In this document: piece after piece, positions 38,801 through 49,535 of the stretch | Numbering within the stretch: the stretch's first letter is position 1 | Layout: each line of letters begins with the position of its first letter | Source of the DNA: Ichthyophonus hoferi | Lineage: Eukaryota > Opisthokonta > Ichthyosporea > Ichthyophonida > Ichthyophonidae | Length of the DNA stretch: 64,000 nucleotides | Reading direction: 5' to 3' | Assembly: GCA_002751075.1 (NCBI GenBank) | Contig: NAOQ01000079.1 | Location: 87,835-151,834 of the forward strand | Notes under the pieces: model-generated | Told to the model about the DNA's origin: nothing | Databases searched by the model: none | What the model saw: only the letters and a program-made list of their open reading frames with translations | Program-made: the position numbers and the translations under genes

Positions 38801-41419
38801 TAAAGGTACTTATGCCTTTGTGACTTTCAAAACTCGACAGGCTGCCGAACAAGTATGTCCCATACTTCTTGTACATATGTGTTTTGTTTTTAGTACTGTT
38901 ATATTGCTACAGTTGCATGTGGTTTTGTTATTATTGGTGGTTTATTATGTCAGTTGTTAGACCATGAGACCATGACATACATAGGATTGTGGACCCCTCA
39001 CACAGGCACATCTATATTGCTGTTTATTAATCAGATTGAGTGATTGGTGATTTTAAAGCCCCAGGAATTCCCTAGGTCACCAATCACCAATCATTGCCTT
39101 AGTTCCCTAGCTATCCTTGATGGAATTAATGATGTTAACGATCACTTATTTCATTGGTGACAGTCAGGATTATATGTATAAGGGGATGTAGGCAATAGGA
39201 TACCATTATTTCGTGTATACTAAAAATCACATCTAATTGGTTACGTTATAACTATCATTTACATGTAAGTAACCAATCAAATCAAAAAATCGACAGAATT
39301 TGACCCGATTTGGAATAAAATTTTCAAATAAATTAGCCTTTTATTGGACAGGCGCTTATTCTACTAATCAATGATAGAATTATATGCTAATTATCTGTGT
39401 GGGGTACAGGCAGCCGAAAGGTCTTTTAATCAGTTAATTATGAAGGGGAAAAAGTTGAAGGTGATGTGGGGAAGGTAAGCTAGCTGCATGTATACATAAG
39501 CATAAGAATGAATATACGTACACAAAACATTTTACAATATGGTGCTATGATAGGATGTGCTGTATTGTATACTGGGTTTGGTAATAGAAGGTTCAATTAA
39601 TCAATGGGCATGCAGATCGCAGTCTCAGCAGGCCAATGAGGCTGGTGAGAAGGGTGGCATTGATCTCGTTCCTGTCCCTGGCTTGCCCGTACCATCTAGT
39701 AAGATTTGTGCATAGGGCTAGGAGTATAATATAAGGGTGTTTAGATTGTATTACTGGCCCATTATAAATGTTTTCACATTTTACTGTTTAGTTCCGCTAT
39801 TAGTTTGTTATAGTTCTAGTTCTTTATTAGTAGATATTTTAATCAACCAATCATATTGCCACAACTTAGCATGTGTGGCACCACATAATTTTTGATGATA
39901 TAGTGTCAAATCATACTTTTTCATATTTGGATTAGTTCAGAAACGCAATTTTGTTCATTTTTTTGCATTAACCCTCTAGCTCTACATTGTTTCTGCTAAT
40001 ATTTAGTGTTTATGTTTAAATATTCTAGTTATATATCAGTGGGTATATATATATTTCTCTTTATAGTTTGCATTCTATATAAAATAATGATATGAATAAT
40101 ACGCTTTTTTTCTCTGTCTTATTCTCTCCCTCTTTCTTTACAGTGCCACACGGTGAATTCAAGCGCCCAATCATCAACGCAGCACCACCAGTTGTCTTCC
40201 CCACCGGTGTACAACCCATGCCTCCTCCCCCTCCTGGTCTTATGGTTCCTCCTCCACCCCCCTTCCCCCTTCAGCGAGGCCCCTTCCCTCCCCCTGGACC
40301 TCCACCTTTCTCTGGCCCACGAGGATTTGCTCCTCGACCCCCACCAGGTAAGAAAAATAATAGGTTATGATGAAATATTATCTGTAACATAATTATATAT
40401 ATATATGTATTGAATATTTTATTCTGACCTAAGATGGTAAAGGTATTGAGATTATGAGCTGATCCCAATTTTGCATTTCTGATCTATAATAACAATTTAT
40501 TGGTGATTAAACACTAGTTAAAAATTGAGTTTTTTCTTTTTGGTAATTATAGGGTGATTAGTATGCAATTTGAGTGGTCTGCTAAACATTTGCTATTAAA
40601 TTTACTTTAGCATTAATCCACTAGTCCTACCTTCATAATATGAAGACTGACCTGACCAATAGGATTCTCCCCAGGACCCCCTCCTGGCTGGCCCATGGGA
40701 CCCCCCCCTCCCCCTCGTCATCCCAATTCCGTCCACTACCCCTCACAGGTACGTTTTGATTAGTTCAAGGAGGGTATAATATATCAGAAAAATGATATCC
40801 ATACACTGTCTATATACCTCTTCCTACCACGTATGAATATTTGACTGGTTGCCATATGAGAGAAGCTACCTTTTAAAGGTCTGCCTTTATTGGCTTTTTA
40901 AACAAATTAATTGGTAAAGTATGCACTTTAGGATAACAAAAACCAAACCAGACAATCAGAGCCATTAACTATTACTAATTTTTGATTGTCAATTAAATTG
41001 TCGTTTGCATAGTTCGGGTCTTTTTATATATGGCTTGATTTAATTTGATCTGGTTATACAAGGAAAAAGAATGGTAACCACAAAGTTGTGTCGATTTTTG
41101 TAGTACAAAAGTTTCGATCAATACTGTTCACAGTGCCAAAAGGCTTAAATGTTTGTGATCTAAACGCTATGACTTCCAAAAATCCAACCTTGGATATAGT
41201 ATACATTATTGTATGCAATGCGTTGTGTTCATACCATATCCCAATTGATCTATAATGCTTTTTGTGTATGTTTGATTTGGGCCGCAGCCTAATTTTTAAT
41301 CTCTTGATTGTCGTATTTGGCCTTTTAGAGATAAGCAACTGTGACTAACACACTGTTCACACACACAAACACACATCTAGGACCCCAACCGACTGGGATC
41401 CGATGCCAAGGATGATTAG
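32468..41419 (+). CDS. RBM22: Pre-mRNA splicing factor RBM22/Slt11, 15 exons
   Basis: RBM22 (related to yeast Ecm2/Slt11 and Cwc2) contacts U6 snRNA and intron in the activated spliceosome. Exons: 32468-32524, 32925-32978, 33317-33346, 33708-33776, 34395-34458, 34631-34731, 35900-36007, 36479-36602, 37630-37777, 38756-38852, 39410-39474, 39616-39698, 40144-40347, 40675-40748, 41381-41419. All join in phase to 438 residues (human about 420). The N-terminal zinc-binding region has CQTC at 25-28, CKIC at 46-49, RWC at 57-59 and CQTC at 72-75 and 82-85. A CCCH finger (C168, C176, C182, H186) lies in [19 protein letters not shown]. An RRM at about 236-306 has LYVGGL and YAFVTF. The tail (about 340-426) is Pro/Gly-rich, as in animals. 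Intron 6 contains a 770-N gap, but the exons either side join in frame, so an unseen small exon is unlikely. Confidence 0.96.
34021..34290 (+). repeat. GTATGTATGATA microsatellite in RBM22 intron 4
   Basis: About 270 bases of tandem ATGATAGTATGT and AAGATGGTATGT units. It lies between RBM22 exons ending at 33776 and starting at 34395. The repeat keeps open frames on both strands, which are artefacts. Confidence 0.92.
34737..35830 (+). repeat. TTA/CTA trinucleotide array around the assembly gap
   Basis: Trinucleotide TTA/CTA and ATT units flank the run of N on both sides (34737-34830 and 35601-35830), within RBM22 intron 6. The gap evidently arose because this array could not be assembled, and its real length is unknown. 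Confidence 0.9.
34831..35600. other. Assembly gap (770 N)
   Basis: A continuous run of N inside RBM22 intron 6, flanked on both sides by the same trinucleotide repeat. Confidence 0.99.
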
Positions 41420-43833
41420 GGATTCAATTGGATCTCTTGATTCTGAACGTAAAATAGATCTGATTGGATGGCTTACTTATCCAGACCTTTGGATGAAATA
41501 ACAAGGATGGTTTTAATTTAATAAGAAGAAAGGTTTAAATTCTATGGTAATAATGGGCAGAGCTTAAAGTATGCCTCAAGCATGTTTGAATTTATGTATC
41601 TGTCCTTAGTTTTACACCTATAGACTCGTGTAAATCTGAATTGTCACATAGCCTTAAAGTTCAGCCAATAAAACAGCATAGAGACCACTGACAGGATTCT
41701 GGTTAATCAACAGAGAACACAGTTCACATGGTCGAACCAAATGCACATATGCCATATCCTGAATAATTATAGCTATTAACAATTAGTTTATTTCTGGGAT
41801 TTAGACTTATCTCTTACTCAGTTCTTATTATTATCACTGTTCCATTATCTTGTTAAGAACCAAGACTTACATGAACTTCATCGCACTTCTTACCGCAATA
41901 TAATATATAATAATCAGAATAATAATACCAACATTGAGTTTTATGTGCCTTTTTAAGTCTTTCACTCTAACTGGATTCTACAAGCGGTGAGTGGATATTT
42001 GTGTGGTTCTTTTTCAGATGTTTTATATTTTTCTTTATTGTTTCTATAATAAACAATAGATAAATTTCGAATAAGAATTTTTGTAGGTAAAACAGGTTGG
42101 CTACTAAACGCGGCTGGAAACACAGTAGTGTCCAGCCATTTTAATGATACTCGGAGCTACCAGGGGCTATCTGCGAATATTTAAAAATATTTTCTTAGAG
42201 TTGGAAAAACTGCTATAAATAGTTTATCAAGTTACCGGAGAATGCTTTGGGCGCCTACTATGATGACCTTACTATATTTGCTGAGGTCCCCAAACTTGTA
42301 TCAATTGTCAATACCTTGTTCAATTCTCTTCATCGCTTTGTCTAAGGATGTAGTGGTGATTTGTTATGGGGACCTGTTGTCTGTCAAGACCCATTAGTGC
42401 ACCAGTGGGATAAATTGATTGCATATGTATACATATCCATAAACACTCTCATAATATACTAATTGTATCGTATACTATTTATTATCTGTAAAACAGTTTA
42501 GATTATATTGATATCTGAATGCGGCCTATTAGGGATAGCCTGTCGGACCGCCAATCCCATACTGGGTAGATTAGTTTTTTACATAGCATTATTCATCCTG
42601 TACAGTTCAATATTATCTGGATGTTAGTTAATTGAAATTTATGTGCCATTTCGTCATAGTCGCATCACTATAGCGAGCTATAATTGTGTTTATTCATTCA
42701 CAACTTCTACATGATGTCCTTTGATAATATATAATTCATGACCTTAATGGGCCGAAGCTTTTGTTCGGCTACCACGGGTTTAATTTGCTCCCTTAAATAT
42801 CAATCACACTCAAATGTATTGTACATGCATATATATGTCCTGTAGTCTTAAAACAAGCCTTAATACGAGTAAATTTAAACGCAAGCATGAAAAATACTCT
42901 TTTCAAGGTAGACTCAGCATATATTCAAGTTAAACTGTGTGGATTTATAGAATAACTTAGCCGCCTCTCTTCCACCAATCGGAGATACAGTTCATTATTT
43001 TTTACCTTGCTCGCAGTTTATCTTATCCCGCCAATCGAACCTGCTTTATACAATAAACAAGTGTGCATTTCAATTTTATTGAATACCAAATAAATTTTAT
43101 CGAATGCCAGATAATAACAACAGCTGCATTCACCAGTGCTTACACGACTCGCATACATGGCTTTTTTACATAATCATGTTATTTATATATTTGTTTTTTT
43201 TTAAACTGTTTCATTTTATGTGAATTTTAAGACGTAACTCAACAAAAGTGTACATTTGTGTTTGTTGTAACCGTTGTCGAATAGTGCATTATACAGGAAT
43301 TCATTAAAACTTATCGGAAATTGGTTAAAATTCGGTATGGAAAATTCTCTCCACAATCTATACTATGTATAATGCAACTTAACCACTGCCAGTTAATGAT
43401 TTTCTAGAGTATATATGCTATCAAAAAATTAAAAATATCCATCCTATTCATTCATCACCTTCAAATTATTTTACGAATTGCAACAATTTGCTTTTCAAAA
43501 AAAAAGTCTATGTTATTACTGGGGTTTATTGTCAATTCATACAAAACTAGCGCATAAAGTTAATGGAGATAAATGATTATATCCTCATAGTGGATTAGAA
43601 AATTTCCAAGCGTACTATATTATTGCTTACGTTTCTTTCTTAAATAAATTATTAGAATACTTGTTTTGAGTTACTAGTTTAACTAAACTTGGACCTTTTG
43701 TAAACTTACGTAACTTTTGAGCACAATTAGAGTTTTATTTCTACAAATTACTATTATTCAAAAACTGTGTAATGTTTCAAGCGCATTATTTTAACTAAAT
43801 AAACCAATTTTTATAAGTATTAAAGGTAAAAGC
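41420..43833. other. Spacer between RBM22 and the seven-helix gene
   Basis: About 2.4 kb of AT-rich non-coding sequence. An AATAAAA word at about 41668 could be the RBM22 polyadenylation signal. No LTR or coding remains were recognised. The last few hundred bases would carry the promoter of the gene at 43834. Confidence 0.4.
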
Positions 43834-45303
43834 ATGGAGGTAGGCTACAAAAAATTTGAAGAATCTAACTTAAGACAATTAAATTGTTCAGAACAAAATC
43901 CTACAGAGTTAGTGACTATAGATAAAAAGTACAGTAAAAATGAACAATCAATACAAGGGAGTTGCGACAATAGGAAACTGGAACAAAACTCTGAAGCCAT
44001 ACCCACTTGCTCCTCTCGCTTGTCCCATTTGAATACATATGAGGACTCTCTTGTGATTTTATCATCCATCAGTTCAGATGAGGGTCACAATATTAGCAAA
44101 AACCATAAAAAGGAAAATGAAGCTGAAGCAGAAGCCGGAGATTATAGTAACAGCCCACCAGAGTCACCACAGAGCAACCTTTCCCTATTTGCGTGGCAGT
44201 ATCAAGTCCGAACGTTCAAGATGTTTTTTGCTATTCTTTTTATAATCTCCGCTTTTGAGGGTATTATTTTATACAAAACAATTGCAATTACCCATGTGGC
44301 TCCATTGGCCAAAGTATATCGAGCAGGTCAAGTCCTTCAAACCTCAGTCGACCTATTACAAGAAGAACGATCCAATGCTACAGTTAATATAGAAACGATC
44401 CAAGCCGTATTTGCCGCCCTAAACAATTTTCCAGTCGTAATAGAAGAAGCCAAAGGAGAAGGAGAAAAAATATGGTATCTACAGTTGATTGCAACATGCA
44501 TTCATTTAGCTATTACTACCACTATCGCATGTTTGGCTTACTATTACCGTGATCACAAATCTGTAAAATCACGAGGAAGACCTTTTCTACTGCAAGCTTT
44601 CAGTAGTGGAATACTTTTTGTCATTTTTATGTTCTTGGTTAACACCTCATTATGCATGATGTTCACGAATTTTCCCAATTTCGAAGTCTTAGATGGTAAT
44701 ACTTCTTCCAGCATCAAAGCAACTATTAATAAGCTGTTGAATCTGGTGTTTTCTTTCCTTGTTTTGAGTGTTCTCTCTTCTACTATCTTCGTGGGATCAG
44801 TAGTTCAACGTCAACGCATTATCTATAAATGTTTCATCAAAACCTTTAGCACCAGAAAATTGGATTATTTCCATCTATTACCATGGCATTTTATAATTTC
44901 AGGCGTCTGTTGTGTTTCTTTTGTATGGGTTCGTTTCTTCAATGAGTTTGACATAGGTACTCCAACCTCCCGCGTAGGAAATTTTGGTGCATGGCTTATT
45001 ATTATAATATATTCATGTTGGTTTTTATTCTATGCTATTTCTAGTAGGAATGCACACTATAGGTTTTCCGATTTCTATTCCAACGTTCGTCTTCTCATTA
45101 CCTTTGATGTTGCAACAATGGTTATCCTAATATATGGGTTGTGTGCTAATGACTCGGTTATATCGTTATGCTGTGGTGAAAGTACTATTGCAAGATATTC
45201 AGTTACAATTTATGCGCTGGATCAAACCTGCTGTTTGATTGCACATACAAGTGAACTGGCCGCAATACCTCTTACTATGAGTAGCATATCTGATTCTGAG
45301 TGA
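43834..45303 (+). CDS. Intronless seven-helix membrane protein, unknown family
   Basis: A single 489-residue frame starting at an ATG in AAAAGCATGGAGG and ending at TGA. I do not recognise the family. The first 127 residues are polar, Ser/Glu-rich and probably disordered. Seven hydrophobic segments follow at about 129-148, 213-238, 254-278, 301-325, 352-371, 386-406 and 418-440. Positive charge clusters before helix 1 (VRTFK), between 2 and 3 (RDHKSVKSRGR) and between 4 and 5 (QRQRIIYK, STRK). By the positive-inside rule this puts the N terminus in the cytosol and the C terminus outside. The 64-residue first loop and third loop would be outside and carry N-glycosylation sequons (NAT at 181, NTS at 289). 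An AATAAA word lies at 45637. The lack of introns is odd beside genes with 9 to 15 exons. A receptor, transporter or scaffold role cannot be decided. Confidence 0.85.
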   Translation: MEVGYKKFEESNLRQLNCSEQNPTELVTIDKKYSKNEQSIQGSCDNRKLEQNSEAIPTCSSRLSHLNTYEDSLVILSSISSDEGHNISKNHKKENEAEAEAGDYSNSPPESPQSNLSLFAWQYQVRTFKMFFAILFIISAFEGIILYKTIAITHVAPLAKVYRAGQVLQTSVDLLQEERSNATVNIETIQAVFAALNNFPVVIEEAKGEGEKIWYLQLIATCIHLAITTTIACLAYYYRDHKSVKSRGRPFLLQAFSSGILFVIFMFLVNTSLCMMFTNFPNFEVLDGNTSSSIKATINKLLNLVFSFLVLSVLSSTIFVGSVVQRQRIIYKCFIKTFSTRKLDYFHLLPWHFIISGVCCVSFVWVRFFNEFDIGTPTSRVGNFGAWLIIIIYSCWFLFYAISSRNAHYRFSDFYSNVRLLITFDVATMVILIYGLCANDSVISLCCGESTIARYSVTIYALDQTCCLIAHTSELAAIPLTMSSISDSE

Positions 45304-47409
45304 TCCCCCATATTTCTACCAAAGATTTGGTGTCTTGCAGTTTCAATAGCGAGTCAAGGATGAAAGGCATATATAGATTCAAATTTTGAAAGAAAATGAA
45401 TTACATAGAACCAGTGGTTCAATATATTCTATTAAATATACCCAATAGTGTATCCTATTTTTGGATTAAAACATTGGTCTCGATTCAAATACACAACAGT
45501 TTCTAATTTTTTATAATATAGGTCCCACAATTTATTACTGGGATATTATCCACGTATCCTCTCTTCTTTTCTTTTTGGATCAATACTGGCTATTAAAGTG
45601 CGTGATATTTTTAAACATGTTTCATATTTATATTTCAATAAAGAAAAAACCCAAGACTATCAATTCTCACCTTACATGCTTTGGTGTTACATTAATTAAT
45701 GGTAGCTAACGTGGTCCCTAAGCTAGTTTATTGTGCGTTTATTTATCTATGTAAAACAGCATAACTTTCTAGAGAATTGACCCATTCTTATTAAAAGTTT
45801 GCACATTTGTATATCTATATGTAAATTTGCATTAATAATGATGCCCAAGAGCTACTTTAAATATATTTGATAAAAAAAAACACAGACCATCTAAGTTTAG
45901 TTTTTGAACACCCTTTCTCTAAACAATATCTCATTTGAGCGAAATATACAATACCCTCGCCGTACTAATGGTTAGAGTTATGATAAATTGATTTCGAATC
46001 ATTGGGCAGTATTAAACTATAAAATAATTTACTTGTAATCTAATGTTGAACTATATGGCTCAGAGTCATGTGTATTGCAACTGCATGAACCATTATCTCA
46101 ACTACACACGATTGACCATTGAGGCCCAATAAACTAGTATACAGTCACTAGAGCATTGATTTAGTGTTTGACACAGGCCTGGATACTTGCCGAAGGGCGG
46201 CTATACTACTGATGGGTATGGTAGGTATCCGAAATCTTAAGGCACTGAGATTCCTATGCTTAACAGATTTGTCGGGAAGGCCAGAGACTAAGTATATAGC
46301 CCTATCGAGAAATGTAGTCCTAGCTACGTGATAAATGAAACTGCTTCCTATCTTTATTACTGGAAGGAATGTTTCTAGTTACTTAGAACAACCATGTAGG
46401 TATAGTTCTTTGGCTACCTTATGGCAGGCTATGGAGTCATCCCTTATAAAAATTACTGCACATACTTTTATATTTGATTGCAACTAGTGTAAATGCATTA
46501 TAATAAGTCACTAACGTATTACTTTTGCTAAGCAGGTATTACATACAAACCGGATGATTGGCGTTGGCCAAGGTTTACTTAGCGTATGCAAACTGATATG
46601 CAATTCCAAAAAAAACCGCAAATTAACAGAATCATGAATTATATTATTCAAGATTAGGCATCTACATTAGGTCATTCAAAACAGAGACCTGTTTGCAACA
46701 GTAGGCTACACATCTAGTCATTTGGCCTCAAGTCGTATGCAGTAGGAATTATGTAACTCATTTGTTGTTTTGTTGTCGCAAAGGGACAAACAGGCAAAAT
46801 TTATTGAATGGCACACATATATACATCATCTCACAGGAATTTAGATACATGGATTGAGATAGTATAAAATAAATTAAACATCACAGAAAAACATTTCAAA
46901 TTATATAAAGTTATAACAACTAATAGTTCTATATGAGGTATAATAAAGTATTGAATTTGATGTTAATGTTGACTTCGATCAACCGATCGGTTTCCACGTC
47001 TTTATAATAATTAATACCGAAAATAAAAGGTAGTTGTCAGCCAATTTTGCATCAGTATATGCATATAAAATGTGTTGGCGGATATTTGATATGATTCAGT
47101 AGTAATAATAGGAAGGAGTGACATAATATAAGCACACAACAACTACATAATGTAGCTAACTAAACCCAAGTTTATCTTATACCTACCCTAGCCTTTGCAA
47201 TGTGTAACAGGAGAAATGGTATTACTCCTATGAAACATAGAGCATATATTATAGTATGAGTATATACATATAAAGAAATAAAAATATTTCTCACATATAC
47301 CTATATACAACATATTGTTATATTTATCTGTATATAACAGCGTATGCGTATGCGGACCTTACAAAGGTCAAGCACAAACACGCATTTATATTATGCTTTA
47401 CATTTGAAA
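45304..47409. other. Spacer between two convergent genes
   Basis: It separates the 3' ends of the seven-helix gene (plus) and VPS23 (minus). AT-rich, except for a somewhat GC-richer patch at about 46140-46460 that has no reading frame I can name. An AATAAA word at 45637 probably serves the plus-strand gene. No repeat family was recognised. Confidence 0.4.
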
Positions 47410-49501
47410 TCATACACAAACAAGGTCAGCTATTTCACGTGATTTAGCGATTAAAACCCTGGTCACAAACTGCTGCCTGGATAGTATTCGTACGTGCTGT
47501 GTGTATATGATATTATGATAGTAAGTAAGCATGAATGCAAGTATGCATACATGTATGTGTATTAACAAGCAAAGTATTAAGCCAGTGAGTGTAAATATGA
47601 CAGTAGGGACTAAGTATATACATAAAAGTAATTTTATGTGTAATTATTAAGAAAAATAGAAGGGATCAACTGCATGATGCAAGGGCTACAACAACAAAAA
47701 ACACAGGAGAATATAGTTAGGAAGAGGAGAGCAGAAAAATAATGTACGTAGTATTATATAATGAGAACTATAATAGTGAGGATAAGGAGAGCGGGGAAAT
47801 CAGATAAGAAAGGCTTAAGAGTCGGAGAAATAGACTACTAGAAAAAGAAGAAAAAAATAAACGGAAAAGAGAAGATAGATGCACATGAGTGGTTTGCAAT
47901 ATTATAAAAGTCAGAAGTTTAACCTTTTCATATTTTAGGTCTTAATTAAATGGTAAAAAAAAAGAGAGAGAGAAAGAAAACATGCAAAAGACTGCTAAAA
48001 TAGATAGATAACACAGAACCCCTACCTTCATAAAAGTATCTAACTCAATTAAACCCTTGTTTAAAGCTTTACTCAAATAATAGATAGTGTCAATAATAGA
48101 ATTTTCTTTGGCTACTTGGGTTAGTAATTGGTCGTAGAGAGGAGTGGTGGTAATTACTGACTCGTCTATTGGGGGATCAACTCTAAATTCGTGTTGGGCT
48201 AAAGTTTCATCTAATTGCCGATTGACTTTCTGGTATGCTTGGATGGCTGCATTGACAGCTGACTGGAAGTGGGGAGAGAGGGAGAGAGAGTCAGAGAGAG
48301 GCACAAGGACAGAGTATCTGGAGAAAGAGATAAAGAGAACAAATAAGTGAACATACTAGTTTACATAATGTTTTAAGGTACGAAGGAGAGGATGTGATGC
48401 AGGTATAGATATATGCGAATGGTTAGGAAAGAATAAATATTTCAAGCATAGAATAGTTGGTCTAAAGATAGCAACCATTGCATCCATAACAGATATGGTA
48501 TGAGTGAAAAGAAAAGAAAAAAAGGCATAAAAAGACTACCACAGTATTTAAATATCTTATACGTAAGATATATATATACAGACACAAATAGAGCGGATAG
48601 AAGGAATAATTATATGCAATAGTATAATATAACTTCAGTTACTGTTATATTGAAATCCTTTCACCAAGGGAGAAGGAGATAAATACAACAATTGCTTTTA
48701 AATAAGCATATTGATTGGAGGAAGGAATATGTATTTAGAAAAGGGAGCCAGAGACAACGAAAGAAAATGAGTGATATATATTAATACGACAAGAGAAAAG
48801 ATTATAGAGAGAAAGAGGGAAAAGAAAAGCAATACAGAGAAGAGAGAAACATTAACCATAAAGACATTAGCACGGTAAAATTCTAAAAAGACTCGAGATT
48901 CCAATGAATTATGGATACGAACCTCTTCTTCGGCCAATTGCACTTTAAGATTATCTAAAACTACGCTATTTGATTGGAGCTGAGGGCTCGCTCGATTGAT
49001 TTTGCTAATGTCACCTCTTACCTCGGCCTCTAATTGGTGTTGATAGGTTTCCACTCGCTGTCTCCATGGTTACCAGTTAGTATATGTATACAGATATAAA
49101 GAAAGTATTTTTTTTTTAAAAAGGTTAAGTATAGAGAAAAAAGAAAGACGGACAGAAAAAGAGAACGAGAGGGAGAGGGTGTACGTCACATTTGCGTATT
49201 GATATTATCTTCATATGCATTGTGATCGTGTCCCTGAACATAGATATACAAATAGGGCTGGAACTTTAATTTTGCACTATATTTGAATTAAAATTTCGGA
49301 TCACTTAGTCGGATAATTTTTCAATTTTGTGCAATTTAATTGGAAAATATAGTGACCTAAAACCAATCATAGTGATTGGTTGACCAATAATACCAATTAA
49401 AACAATCAAATATCTATCTATACATATATACATATAAAAATACATACTCTAATTATATAATATACGTTATGTTATGTGTATGTTATACTATATATATGTT
49501 A

Positions 49502-49535
<34 letters not shown>

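Noticed and set aside
41054-41338. 94-codon basic minus-strand frame
   Set aside because: Lies wholly in the last RBM22 intron, lacks a good start and any known motif.
46140-46460. GC-richer patch as a possible RNA gene
   Set aside because: No tRNA-like arms, no box A/B pair and no rRNA motif could be found.
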